Notes: generated by a model not told the origin, from the letters alone. Numbered from the stretch's first letter, positions 1-9,513 are shown. The stretch is DNA of 64,000 nt from Anniella stebbinsi (GCA_029215795.1 JARDYH010000002.1:61667001-61731000), one strand, 5' to 3'. A program made the numbers and translations.

Positions 1-210
1 AACTAAATATCTTTTCTAGTTAGTGATATGTGATACTTAGCCTTTGTGATAAGAAATAGGATTGATCCTAGTGCATTGTTACGAAGTCTGTCACGTTTGG
101 CAGTATTAGGTATACAGAGCGACACAAGTGGATGTTTGTCAGTAGGAGAGAATTGCAAAGTGGGTTGTTTTTTTTAGGGTTGCTTCCCATATGACTGAAA
201 GCAACCCAGT
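1..210. other. AP3S1 intron 1 sequence, no gene seen
   Basis: AT-rich sequence. A small hairpin (GGGTTGCTT / AAGCAACCC) sits at about 178-207, just outside the inverted-repeat element. Confidence 0.5.
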
Positions 211-687
211 GGCTGAATTCGGACAACATATTAGGCAATGGAGGAGGGGGGGAACAATCGTCAGTTGTGTTGCTTATTGTGTCGTGTGGGGAGTAACACA
301 CCATGCACACACAACTGACAGTACGCTAATCGGCAATTTAAACAACGGAGGGAAACAACGGGCTTGCATGTTGTTTAGCCCGAAGCACCGTTGTTTAAAG
401 TGTTGTCCGAATTGAGCCCCCCGTCTCCGTGAACTATTCCGTTTGGGGATAGAGTTCTGCTGGCCAGAGCAGCCGAAAACCTCTGGCCACTCTATACAGC
501 CGGCAGAACTCACGGTGCATGCTGGGATACGACTGAGGGAGGGGGAGGGAGGAGATGCTGCAACCAAAATGGCCGCCACCCGTTCTTAGCAACCGGTGCG
601 TTTGCCGGTGCCGAGCAGCACCGGCTGCAGCTTGTGTTTGGGGAGCACCGCCTGCCTAACGCACAGTCAGTATGCTATTTTCCCCTT

Positions 688-1191
688 TGTTATGAAATGC
701 AGTTGATAGCTGTGTAGCTTGAAAGAAAGAATACTTAAACTTTGAAAGAAACAACACCTTTACTTCAGGCACAAGACAACTGTTCAAGTCAGGAAGCACA
801 GTAAAGTAAGCAATGTAAACGAAAAGTTGAAAGTAACAATAACTAACGAACTCCGTCTCTAAGGTCGGCTTTCTCCTTTCTTTGTAAACGCTCAGACCGG
901 CGTGGTCACATTCTCGTCTCTGTTCTCCTCAGACGTCTGCGTTCCTTGGTATCTTTTAAAGGAGTTTCTCCCTCTTCCTCAGAGGATACGGGCGTGGTTC
1001 CACCTGCTGGATCGTCATTGAGATCAGCACTCATTTCTGAGCGCTGATTCACATCAGCTGACAGAGAGGGGCTGCTAAGCGCCTCCTTCTCCGTACCAGG
1101 ATCTGGATCAAACTCACGATCCCTGTCTGCTCGGGCCACGCCATCTGACAGCTGCTTCTCCTGCTCAGAAACACGAGGGGTAAACACAACA
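688..1191 (-). repeat. 3' LTR of the Gypsy element
   Basis: 504 bp, identical to 5700-6203 at 498 sites. All six differences are transitions, four of them CpG to CpA/TpG. About 94 residues of the Pol frame are encoded inside this LTR and end at a TGA at 906-908. Confidence 0.95.
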
Positions 1192-4100
1192 TCATCCCCC
1201 CCCTCAACACGCTCCCCCCTGAAAGTACGACAGGGCGTCCCTGGAGCTGGTTTGTGAGGATATCTGCAATGAAAGTCATGCGCTAGCTCCGGGGCGTGTA
1301 CACAATCTACAGGTTCCCAAGAGCGCTCCTCAGGTCCAAACCCCTTCCAATGTATCAAATATTGCAGCTTCCCTCTATGCAGACGGGAATCCAGGATCTG
1401 AGCCACCTCGAATTCTTCCTCCCCGTCAATCATTACAGGGGGAGGGGGGTCTGCAGAGGAGCGATGGGGATCCCCGGATCTCACAGGGGACAGCAACGAC
1501 CGGTGAAACACCGGGTGAATTTTAAGCGAAGGAGGAAGGGCCAGCCTGAACGCTACAGGATTAATCTGGGCAGTAATCAAAAAAGGACCAGTCCTACGAG
1601 CTGCCAGCTTCCTGCTCAACGCCTTCATGGGAAAGTGCCGTGTCGACAACCAAGCCCAATCTCCGACCGCTAAAGGAGGACCCAGCGCCCTGCGGCTGTC
1701 TGCTGTCATCTTGTACGTCTGTTTAGCATGCTCAATCTGTTCCTGAAGTACACGATGTAGAGCATGCAATTCATCCACAAACTCTTGAACAGCAGGCACT
1801 CTAGCCACACCTACGGAGGATGGAAAAGCCCTCGGATGAAACCCATAATTCACAAAAAAAGGAGCCTGTCGGGTGGAAGCATGAGTGCCGTTGTTATAAG
1901 CAAACTCTGCGAGAGGTAAGAGCTGCACCCAATCGTCCTGCTGATAATTAACGTAGCACCGCAGATATTGTTCCAGTGTTGCGTTCGTGCGCTCCGTCTG
2001 GCCATCGGTTTGAGGATGATACGCTGAAGACAGACGTAGTTCCACTCTTAATAAGGAGAGCAGTTCTTTCCAAAAATGCGCTGTGAACTGAGCACCCCGA
2101 TCTGAGACCAACTTGTCCGGCCCCCCATGTAAACGAAAAACATGCCTCAAAAACAGTGTAGCGGTTTCTTTGGCTGAAGGCAACCCTGCACAAGGGATAA
2201 AATGCGCCATCTTTGAAAATAGATCCACGACCACTAAAATGGTAGTGTGGCCGCGGGAGCATGGCAAATCAGTCACAAAATCCAATGAAAGGAACGACCA
2301 GGGCCCTGAAGGCGTGGGCAAAGGCTGTAACAACCCCACAGGCTTGCCAGGCACTGACTTGGCACGCTGACAGATGTCACAGGACCCCACATACGAGATC
2401 ACCGACCTCAGGAGTCGAGGCCACCAAAAATCTGGAGCTATAGCATCAACAGTCTTGTACACACCAAAGTGTCCTGCCGTCGGCGAGTCATGACACTGAC
2501 GCAGCACTTTTGCTCTTAATGCTACAGAAGGAACATATAGGCGTTGCTTATAACATAACAACCCCTCCCATAGTGAAAAGGGGGAGCCCGAGGACGACCC
2601 TTCTAACAATCTCAAGTCCTCCACAGTATGACGTACAAAAGCATCTTGCTCCTGCGCGCGTCTTAGTTCAGCCTCCCATGACAGGAAGTCCCCTGCTGCC
2701 CCTAAAGTGTGCAAAGGGAGTAGAGGAGGGGGCACCAAGGTCTCTCCCGCAGGCGTGAGGAATTCCGGTTTGCGAGACAGCGCATCTGCCTGTTGATTAT
2801 CCAAGGCCCTGACATGCCTAATCATTAACTCAAAACGGGAAAAAAAGTTCGACCATCGGATCTGCCTCTGGTTCAGCGCTCGAGCTGTCAACAAATGTTC
2901 CAAATTCTGATGATCTGTTCTAACTTCCACTGGGTAACGTGCCCCTTCTAACAGGTGCCTCCAATTTTCTAATGCAGCCTTTATAGCTAGGAGCTCCTTC
3001 TCCCAAATGGTATAGTTCCGTTCAGAACAAGACAACTTTCGGGAGTAATACGCACAGGGTCTTAACTCCCCTCCTGCTTCACCAGGCTGCAATAGGACCG
3101 CCCCCAGCGCCACATCCGACGCATCCGTCTGTACCACAAATGGCTTCTGTGTATCAGGATGACAAAGGAGGGGTTCCGAACTAAATAACTCTTTCAGTCT
3201 ATCAAAAGCCACCTGTGCCATCGGGGACCACCTAATGCCGGAGCGCTGGCCCTTGAGCAGGTCCGACAGAGGGGCTGTAAGCTTAGAAAAACCCGGCAGA
3301 AACCTTCTATAAAAATTAGCAAACCCTAGAAACCTTTGTAAGTCCTTCCGAGAGACTGACGCCTGCCAGGACATAACAGCCTGCACTTTAGCCGGATCCA
3401 TTTGCAGCCCTTCAGTGGAAATGCGATATCCTAAAAAATCCAATGTTGTTAAGTCAAATGCGCATTTCTCTAATTTAGCAAACAGCTTATGCTCCCGCAG
3501 GCGCCCAAGTACGGCTTCCACGTGAGCCTGATGCTCCTGCGCATTTCTTGAAAAAATCAAAAAATCATCTAAATAAATAATCAAAAATGTATCGAGAAAA
3601 TCTCGAAAAATATCATTCATGAACCTACAGAACGTAGCTGGGGCATTTACCAGGCCATAACTCATCACCAAATACTCAAAAGAGCCATATCGCGTCAAGA
3701 AAGCGCTTTTCCATTCGTCTCCCTTACGAATGCGAACCAAATTATAAGCCCCTCGTAGATCTAGTTTGGTAAACACCTTTGCCTTACTCAAGCGCTCTAA
3801 CATCTCTGGGATCAGGGGCAGGGGATATTTATCTCTCACTGTGATTCTATTGATAAAACGGTAATCATGAACCAGATGCTTCTCCCCCGAGCGTTTTGTT
3901 ATAAAAAAGGACGCCGCTCCTGCAGGGGAGGACGAGGGACGAATAAAGCCACGCCTCAAATTTTTATCCAAAAACCCCCTTAGAGCTTCCAATTCTGGGC
4001 CTGACATTGGATACAACCTGCCTATCGGAATTGGTGCCCCTGGGACCAAATTTATTGCACAATCATAATTGCGATGTGGAGGCAACTGATCCGCCTCCGT

Positions 4101-4709
4101 CTCATCAAACACATCCCTAAAGGCTTCATATTTTGAAGGAAGAACAGCCAGGGACGAGGAACTGAGGTGCGCAGTTTCCGAGACCTCAGGAGCCACTCGC
4201 GACTCCGCCTGAGCAAGCGGTATACTGCCAGTCTCAAAGCAATGATGAAGACAATAGGGTGAGGGGAATGAAATTCTATGTAATGCCCACGAGATATACG
4301 GATTATGCTGCGTGAGCCAAGACATGCCAAGGACCAGCGCAAAACGCGACATCCTTGTCACGTTAAATTGGATCAGTACCGTATGCCTTTGCACTGACAT
4401 AGAAAGGGGAACTGTAATTTTGGTTACTGCCCCCTCCTCCAAAAGACGACCGTCAATTGTCTCAACATATAAGGGGCATGCCAGGGACTCCACAGCCACC
4501 CTATGGCGTTGTGCAAAGCGTAGATCCATGAAACTGTTGGAAGCTCCTGAATCCACTAAAGCAAAAAACTCGCCAACTGTCCCAGGGGAAGTTTGTAAAC
4601 GTACTTTCAAAATTAAATGAGGCGAGGTGGAGACTTGCGACAGCCTCCCCCTTGTTATCACCGGCCCTTTCGGTTTAGACACTCCCAACCGCCTGGGGGA
4701 GTTGCCTAG
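906..4709 (-). CDS. Pol of the Gypsy element (protease, RT, RNase H, integrase, chromodomain)
   Basis: An uninterrupted frame of about 1267 codons directly after the gag TGA, with no ATG near its start (4686-4688 is TTG). Counting from there: aspartic protease LVDSGAS (DSG 46-48); reverse transcriptase with KLDLRGAYNL and the YLDD box at 372-375; RNase H (QTDASDVALGAVL about 520, TDHQNLEHLL about 591); integrase zinc finger H733/H740/C770/C773; catalytic D803, D863, E899 with exact D-35-E spacing; chromodomain at about 1090-1140 (YLIHWKGFGPEERSWEP). All catalytic residues are present, so the enzymes look intact. The frame continues through the polypurine tract into the 3' LTR. Expression must depend on readthrough of the gag stop or an unknown start. 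Confidence 0.95.
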   Translation of the reverse strand, partial: LGNSPRRLGVSKPKGPVITRGRLSQVSTSPHLILKVRLQTSPGTVGEFFALVDSGASNSFMDLRFAQRHRVAVESLACPLYVETIDGRLLEEGAVTKITVPLSMSVQRHTVLIQFNVTRMSRFALVLGMSWLTQHNPYISWALHRISFPSPYCLHHCFETGSIPLAQAESRVAPEVSETAHLSSSSLAVLPSKYEAFRDVFDETEADQLPPHRNYDCAINLVPGAPIPIGRLYPMSGPELEALRGFLDKNLRRGFIRPSSSPAGAASFFITKRSGEKHLVHDYRFINRITVRDKYPLPLIPEMLERLSKAKVFTKLDLRGAYNLVRIRKGDEWKSAFLTRYGSFEYLVMSYGLVNAPATFCRFMNDIFRDFLDTFLIIYLDDFLIFSRNAQEHQAHVEAVLGRLREHKLFAKLEKCAFDLTTLDFLGYRISTEGLQMDPAKVQAVMSWQASVSRKDLQRFLGFANFYRRFLPGFSKLTAPLSDLLKGQRSGIRWSPMAQVAFDRLKELFSSEPLLCHPDTQKPFVVQTDASDVALGAVLLQPGEAGGELRPCAYYSRKLSCSERNYTIWEKELLAIKAALENWRHLLEGARYPVEVRTDHQNLEHLLTARALNQRQIRWSNFFSRFELMIRHVRALDNQQADALSRKPEFLTPAGETLVPPPLLPLHTLGAAGDFLSWEAELRRAQEQDAFVRHTVEDLRLLEGSSSGSPFSLWEGLLCYKQRLYVPSVALRAKVLRQCHDSPTAGHFGVYKTVDAIAPDFWWPRLLRSVISYVGSCDICQRAKSVPGKPVGLLQPLPTPSGPWSFLSLDFVTDLPCSRGHTTILVVVDLFSKMAHFIPCAGLPSAKETATLFLRHVFRLHGGPDKLVSDRGAQFTAHFWKELLSLLRVELRLSSAYHPQTDGQTERTNATLEQYLRCYVNYQQDDWVQLLPLAEFAYNNGTHASTRQAPFFVNYGFHPRAFPSSVGVARVPAVQEFVDELHALHRVLQEQIEHAKQTYKMTADSRRALGPPLAVGDWAWLSTRHFPMKALSRKLAARRTGPFLITAQINPVAFRLALPPSLKIHPVFHRSLLSPVRSGDPHRSSADPPPPVMIDGEEEFEVAQILDSRLHRGKLQYLIHWKGFGPEERSWEPVDCVHAPELAHDFHCRYPHKPAPGTPCRTFRGERVEGGDDVVFTPRVSEQEKQLSDGVARADRDREFDPDPGTEKEALSSPSLSADVNQRSEMSADLNDDPAGGTTPVSSEEEGETPLKDTKERRRLRRTETRM
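1192..1207 (-). promoter_or_regulatory. Polypurine tract of the Gypsy element
   Basis: On the minus strand a G-rich purine run (TTGAGGGGGGGATGA) sits directly against the 3' LTR, where plus-strand priming is expected. It is also coding, as part of the pol frame. Confidence 0.75.
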
Positions 4710-4712
4710 TCA
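4681..4712 (-). promoter_or_regulatory. Candidate stop-codon readthrough signal between gag and pol
   Basis: On the minus strand the gag stop reads UGA CUAG G, the nucleotide context known for efficient UGA readthrough in animal cells and alphaviruses. Seven nucleotides later ACTCCC and GGGAGT can form a perfect 6-bp stem with a 10-nt loop. Pol continues in the same frame. Confidence 0.7.
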
Positions 4713-5660
4713 CGCTCGAGGAACAAAAGATTGAGAAGGAGTCGTTGTCCAGCCAGGGGCACGGCATGATTTGATAAAATGTCCCATCTGTCCACATTTG
4801 AAGCACAGACCTAGACGCCGTCTACGGTCTCTTTCTGCCGGAGAAATACGAGATCGCGCCGCTCCCAGTTGCATAGGCTCCTCTCCGGTCTGCTCTAGAG
4901 CTGGGCGAGTAGAGGCAGATTCCTTGTGAAACTTCTCCACTGACTGCAGGGTGCGGGTCACGACTGCCTGGCGCGCCTCTTTCCGCCCCTCCAAACGACT
5001 ATCAATGCGCAGGCAGGCAGCCACCAGATTTGCCAACGTATCCGAAGATGGGGCGCGTGCGAGCTCATCCAGAATATCCGCATTCAGACCGTCCAAAAAC
5101 TGTGCTCTATAAGCTGCATCGTTCCACTGCAAATCTTGCATAATAAGTTGAAAGTTTGTAGCATAAACCGCCACTGAATCCCCACCTTGACGCAGTCGCC
5201 GAATGGCTCGGGTTGCCGTCTCCTCCCTAAGAGAGTCCCCAAAAAAGGCTTCTATTGAGGCCACAAACCCCTTATAGTCCAACAATAAGGGGCTATTAGA
5301 TATCAAAAGCGCTGACGCCCATTTTGCAGCGGGCCCCGCCAGTAAACTAATAAAAAAGCCAACACGTAACTCGTCCGTAGGAAAGTCCTCCGCTCTCAGT
5401 CGTATATACAGTTCCACCTGAGCTCGAAAAGCAGAGAACATTCTTTTGTCCCTATCAAACTTTTCGGGTAGACTCACAGGGCACTTTCTCCTAGGAACAG
5501 GGGCGGGGAGTCCCGGTGCTGGCGCAGGTGCTGTCTGCAACGTTCTCACGGCTGCCGTTAGCTGAGTCACTTGCGTTTGCAGCGCCTGGTTCTCGAAGGG
5601 AGAGGTCGGCAATGGCTTTCTCCATACTGCTACTTTACTGAAGCTGTCACACTCACACAC
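4710..5660 (-). CDS. Gag of the Gypsy element
   Basis: An open frame of about 316 codons encoding the capsid/nucleocapsid polyprotein that packages the element RNA. Visible parts: a heptad-like segment near residues 24-42 (ENQALQTQVTQL), a proline-rich linker, a capsid-like central domain (for example KRMFSAFRAQVELYIRL and FFGDSLREETATRAIRRL) and one CCHC zinc knuckle, CFKCGQMGHFIKSC, at residues 286-299. The open frame begins without an ATG; the nearest upstream ATG (5623-5625) is in another frame, so a small indel near the start is likely and this copy may not make normal Gag. It ends at TGA 4710-4712 in the same frame as pol. Confidence 0.88.
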   Translation of the reverse strand: MCECDSFSKVAVWRKPLPTSPFENQALQTQVTQLTAAVRTLQTAPAPAPGLPAPVPRRKCPVSLPEKFDRDKRMFSAFRAQVELYIRLRAEDFPTDELRVGFFISLLAGPAAKWASALLISNSPLLLDYKGFVASIEAFFGDSLREETATRAIRRLRQGGDSVAVYATNFQLIMQDLQWNDAAYRAQFLDGLNADILDELARAPSSDTLANLVAACLRIDSRLEGRKEARQAVVTRTLQSVEKFHKESASTRPALEQTGEEPMQLGAARSRISPAERDRRRRLGLCFKCGQMGHFIKSCRAPGWTTTPSQSFVPRA

Positions 5661-5684
5661 ACACTGGTAGCGTTCGTTAGAAGG

Positions 5685-5697
5685 TTGTTACTTTCAA
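5685..5697 (-). promoter_or_regulatory. Candidate self-priming primer-binding site
   Basis: Immediately inside the 5' LTR, the sequence TTGTTACTTTCAA (+ strand) is the exact reverse complement of 5839-5851 in the LTR. There is no TGG-type tRNA 3'-end complement. Tf1 and Sushi-group elements prime from their own RNA 5' end; this match fits that. Confidence 0.6.
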
Positions 5698-5699
5698 GC

Positions 5700-6203
5700 T
5701 GTTATGAAATGCAGTTGATAGCTGTGTAGCTTGAAAGAAAGAATACTTAAACTTTGAAAGAAACAACGCCTTTACTTCAGGCACAAGACAACTGTTCAAG
5801 TCAGGAAGCACAGTAAAGTAAGCAATGTAAACGAAAAGTTGAAAGTAACAATAACTAACGAACTCCGTCTCTAAGGTCGGCTTTCTCCTTTCTTTGTAAA
5901 CGCTCGGACCGGCGTGGTCGCACTCTCGTCTCTGTTCTCCTCAGACGTCTGCGTTCCTTGGCATCTTTTAAAGGAGTTTCTCCCTCTTCCTCAGAGGATA
6001 CGGGCGTGGTTCCACCTGCTGGATCGTCATTGAGATCAGCACTCATTTCCGAGCGCTGATTCACATCAGCTGACAGAGAGGGGCTGCTAAGCGCCTCCTT
6101 CTCCGTACCAGGATCTGGATCAAACTCACGATCCCTGTCTGCTCGGGCCACGCCATCTGACAGCTGCTTCTCCTGCTCAGAAACACGAGGGGTAAACACA
6201 ACA
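5700..6203 (-). repeat. 5' LTR of the Gypsy element
   Basis: 504 bp, the direct repeat of 688-1191, with TG/CA termini. Compared with the other LTR it keeps four CpG sites that appear there as CA or TG. It holds the 13-nt stretch (5839-5851) complementary to the primer-binding region, which may mark the RNA 5' end. An open frame (5855-6199) is the LTR copy of the C-terminal Pol coding region. Confidence 0.95.
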
Positions 6204-7505
6204 TCCTTGTTGCCTAATATGTCATCCGAATTCAGCCAATGGCTTTGTTAGATGACATTTTTGTCAATGGTGGGTTGATGAGTAGACTCACACAGTTGGT
6301 TTTTTGGGGGATACTCCACACATGTTATGTTGCCATGCAGTTGAGGCTCGCATGTGGTGGATTCCTACTCAAACTGGCATTTGACTGACAGACCGCCCTC
6401 CCCTCTCCCTGCCCTCTCCCTGCTCTCCTTCCTTTCTCAGTCCTCCTGGTGCTATCCCAGCAGCCATTGTGAGTTGTGCTGGCTGCAGGAGAGCAGCCAG
6501 TTCGGTTTTGGCTGCTCTTGCCTGGGAAGTCTGTAGCCAGGCGAAAAAATCAACTCAGTGGGTCGGAAACACCGCTGGCTTGGTTCGAACGACACAGAAA
6601 CCACCGGTTATGTAAGAAGTGCCAGTTGTGTTTCTCCAGTTGTTTTTCTGCCTAAAAGATCATCCATGGGGTGGAAATTGCCCAACAGATGGCACAAATA
6701 GCAACCATTGACCATTCCACTTACAGTTGACTCCTAAAATTATCTGTGTTTTTTGTGTCGGCCGAACACAGCCAATGACTCAGTTTGCAAGGTCAAAACA
6801 AGCCACAATAGCTTAAACCCTACAATAGCCCATGGGTTATTTGAAGGTTGTTTAACCGTCCAACAATCCATGTGGATTGGGTTTAGACAACATAAGCTGC
6901 ATCTGGGCAGTGATCATGCAAATTATGCCCGGCATATGCCACAGCTCAAAACAAGCCACCATGCCTTGTTTTGTTTGTGCAAACCAACCCAATACCATTT
7001 CTAAGTAGAAAAAATGGTGTCTCATATTACATTTGTACAGTTAAGGGCGATGAATGCACATATATGTCCTGCCATATGTACTTGTCACCATTCATTCTCA
7101 ATAGCAGTATACATACCCAGTGGCCTGGTTTGCATGATCACTGGCTAAAACCGGCCACTGTGCATACAGGCCAGATTCCCCTAATTACCCATACTTGCAC
7201 TGCTTGCCATGTTGTCTTAACCTGGGTGGCATGCCTTGTTTGGAGTGGGCAGCAACTCTCAATAACCCATGGGTGTTTGGGGGTTATTGTTACAGATGGC
7301 ATGATCATGCGAAGTGGGTCAGTGAAACATAGATGTACATCTATCAGTACCCTTATAGAAAAGCTTATACATGTAAAATCTATTGGAAAATCTGGTGTGA
7401 CTTGCAGCAGAGTTATTTTGTATACAGAAAGTATGGCAACACAGCAATTAGAGGCAATAAATATAGGCTGTAGCCAGTTTAAAAGAAGTTCAGATCAACT
7501 TAGGG

Positions 7506-7870
7506 AGCAATCCTATGGCCCCTAGACAGCATCTGAGGGGGCAATTGGATAATTCATATCCAGGAACTCACAATTTGGGATATGAAACCGTCCGTCCCTT
7601 ACAGCCAGGGCCACCTGAGGTTGGGAGCCTGACTTCAGAGAAGGGGTAAAAAGGGTGTTCTAGTGGGCAAGGAGGGGTGAAGACTGGAGAGGCCGGGATA
7701 CAAGCTATCCTGAGGCCTCTCCAACCTCTTTCCCTCTACCCCTGAAGTGCCCCAACTAGACAGGCAAAAAGCCAGTCTTGCAAAATTGCAGAGCAAGAAG
7801 GCGGCAGTCACTGCTGCCACTCCTCCCTTTCTGCACTGGATGCTCGTAAACCTATGAGTGTAAGTGAGTG
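7506..7870. mobile_element. Foldback DNA element, AGCAATCCTATGG family, copy 1 (partial)
   Basis: Starts GGAGCAATCCTATGGCCCCT and shares its body (conserved GAGGCCGGGATA and TGCCTCTCCA-like segments) with copies near 8.7 kb and 28.6 kb. The right terminus is not clear. Confidence 0.5.
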
Positions 7871-8723
7871 AAGATATGAAATGTGGCTATTTGCTTTCTC
7901 TCTGGAGAGAGCTACATGGAACTTGTTGTTGTTTGATTTTTAATCTCACAATAGTAGCTTGGATTTCAAATAAAATCACCCTAATATCCTGATCCTATGT
8001 AGCGTTAGGTTTGCCTAAGGTCACTCATTGTTTTAATGGGATATAGATGTGTAACACTCCATTGTATTGGGCTGGTTAGCAATTCTCTTACCTGGGAATG
8101 TTTTGGATGCAGTTTTGCATATCAGTTTTCCTGCTTTCCATATTGCAGTGAATGGCTGCAACTCTTTTGTGAATTAAGGGCATGGCTTATAATTAATTGT
8201 ATTTTTCTTAAATGGATTAAACTCAGTTGAAAAACTAAAGGAGGCTTGCAGTGCTGTCACTTGGTAAAGGCTCTGACTATTACATCTTTCTCAGTGAGAC
8301 ATAATTGAGAATTATACTGGGGATGCTATTTAAACTTTGCAGAACCATGACTTCAAAAATAGTTATTTTTTGTAAGTCATGATTAAATGGCTGCAAAAAA
8401 TTATTTGGGCCCAGAAGGAAATTAATTTCCTGTGCTGTGATAAGTTTACAGTTTTATACTGTGATAAACTTACAGAACTGTTTAGGTCTGCTAAATGCAA
8501 AAGCGTGTCAAGGATAATTGTAAAATCCACTTTGTGTAAGGGGCTAGATTCAGATCTGATTGGTGTGTATGTATAATGAATCATGATGAGTTTGACAGTG
8601 CTTCAGAGCATGATTTTCGGTCTGGGCATTTACTCAGATGAATGTTTTGAAAGTCATAATAAACTAGGACAGGAAAAAGTGTTGTACAATGTTCTAATGC
8701 AGTCTGCATGTAATACATTTAGA

Positions 8724-9175
8724 GAGCAATCCTATGGCTTTGAAACAGCATCTGGGGTGCTGTAGGATGATGCCAATTTTCCTCTTACTTGCCCATAGAT
8801 AGAGCTATGAGCATGGATGAGGAGTTCTGATCATGGTTCTCCCTCCCAGCTATGAGGGAAAGGTTCTCTGACAGGGTTGCAACTGTGAGCTTGTAAGAGA
8901 GGTCCAAAAGGGAGAAAAAGGGGCATGCTAGTGGGCAGGGAAAGGAGAGGCCGGGATATGCACTATGCTATGGCCTCTCCAGTCTTTTCACCACCCACAG
9001 AAAGATTCAGCTAGATAGGCTCTGAGGCCTGTCTAGCTGTTTTTTGTATTTAAAATGGAGGAACAGAGGTGAAATGGTCAACTCTCATCTGTTTGGCTCT
9101 TGCCAGCAGCACGGCATAGGATAGACAGAAGGCTCTGAACTCAGAGCTCTTTGTCTAGCAGGAGCTCAACCCATA
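8724..9175. mobile_element. Foldback DNA element, AGCAATCCTATGG family, copy 2
   Basis: Begins AGCAATCCTATGGC and ends CAACCCATAGGC, inverted termini matching the family. The interior shares GGAGAGGCCGGGATAT with copy 1. Confidence 0.5.
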
Positions 9176-9421
9176 GGCTTGTGCCTTTAGTTTAAATGCT
9201 ACTCCTACCACAAAATAGAGCCTAAGATGTCTGTATTTATCTTCTTTCTATATTATCCTTAAATATTAAGGCTGTAATTGTGAGCAGTAAATGGCCTTAT
9301 TACTTGGATAATGTAGCCATGTATTGTGATGGAGCAGTACTTATGTTATACAACTATATTTAGAAGCATCAGTTACATATTGCTGCATTACTAGCCTAAT
9401 CCCTTTTCCTTTTTTTCCCAG

Positions 9422-9513
9422 AGCGAAGATACACAGCAACAAATTATCAGAGAAACATTTCATTTAGTGTCAAAACGTGATGAAAATGTTTGTAACTTCC
9501 TAGAAGGAGGCCT
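9422..9513 (+). CDS. AP3S1: AP3S1 exon 2
   Basis: This exon encodes SEDTQQQIIRETFHLVSK through CNFLEGG plus two bases of the next Leu codon (phase 2 donor). It is preceded by a T-rich tract and CCCAG and followed by GTAAGT. Confidence 0.96.

Larger units (their letters stand above)
688..6203 (-). mobile_element. Complete Ty3/Gypsy chromodomain LTR retrotransposon (chromovirus)
   Basis: A 5516-bp element on the minus strand: 5' LTR (5700-6203), primer-binding region, gag, in-frame pol, polypurine tract, 3' LTR (688-1191). The LTRs are both 504 bp, start TGTTATG and end CACAACA on the + strand, and differ at only 6 sites (about 1.2%), so the insertion is recent. Pol order is protease, RT, RNase H, integrase, chromodomain, which places it in Ty3/Gypsy chromoviruses, close in layout to vertebrate Sushi-like elements. 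Flanks CCCTT (683-687) and TCCTT (6204-6208) fit a 5-bp target duplication with one change. It lies antisense within AP3S1 intron 1. Possible defects are a displaced Gag start and a stop near the Pol end. Confidence 0.95.
211..6237. mobile_element. Inverted-repeat DNA element split by the Gypsy insertion
   Basis: 28-bp ends at 211-238 (starting GGCTGAATTCGGACAACAT) and 6210-6237 are inverted copies with 2 mismatches. Removing the Gypsy element and one target copy leaves a unit of about 500 bp. A second related terminus (GTGTTGTCCGAATTGAGC, about 400-417) could instead mark a 205-bp element at 211-417. I found no clear target duplication, so the family is uncertain. Confidence 0.55.
6238..9421. 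other. AP3S1 intron 1, repeat-derived, no gene seen
   Basis: 6.24-7.5 kb contains repeated phrases around AACAAGCC and CCATGGGTTA typical of decayed DNA elements. Repeats are annotated separately at 7506 and 8724. I did not find AP3S1 exon 1 or other coding sequence. Confidence 0.5.

Noticed and set aside
906..5660. A domesticated Gag-Pol host gene (Mart/RTL type)
   Set aside because: Two near-identical LTRs, a PPT and a candidate target duplication show a recent mobile insertion, not a single-copy domesticated gene.
5855..6199. The 114-codon frame in the 5' LTR as a separate gene
   Set aside because: It is the LTR duplicate of the C-terminal part of the pol frame.
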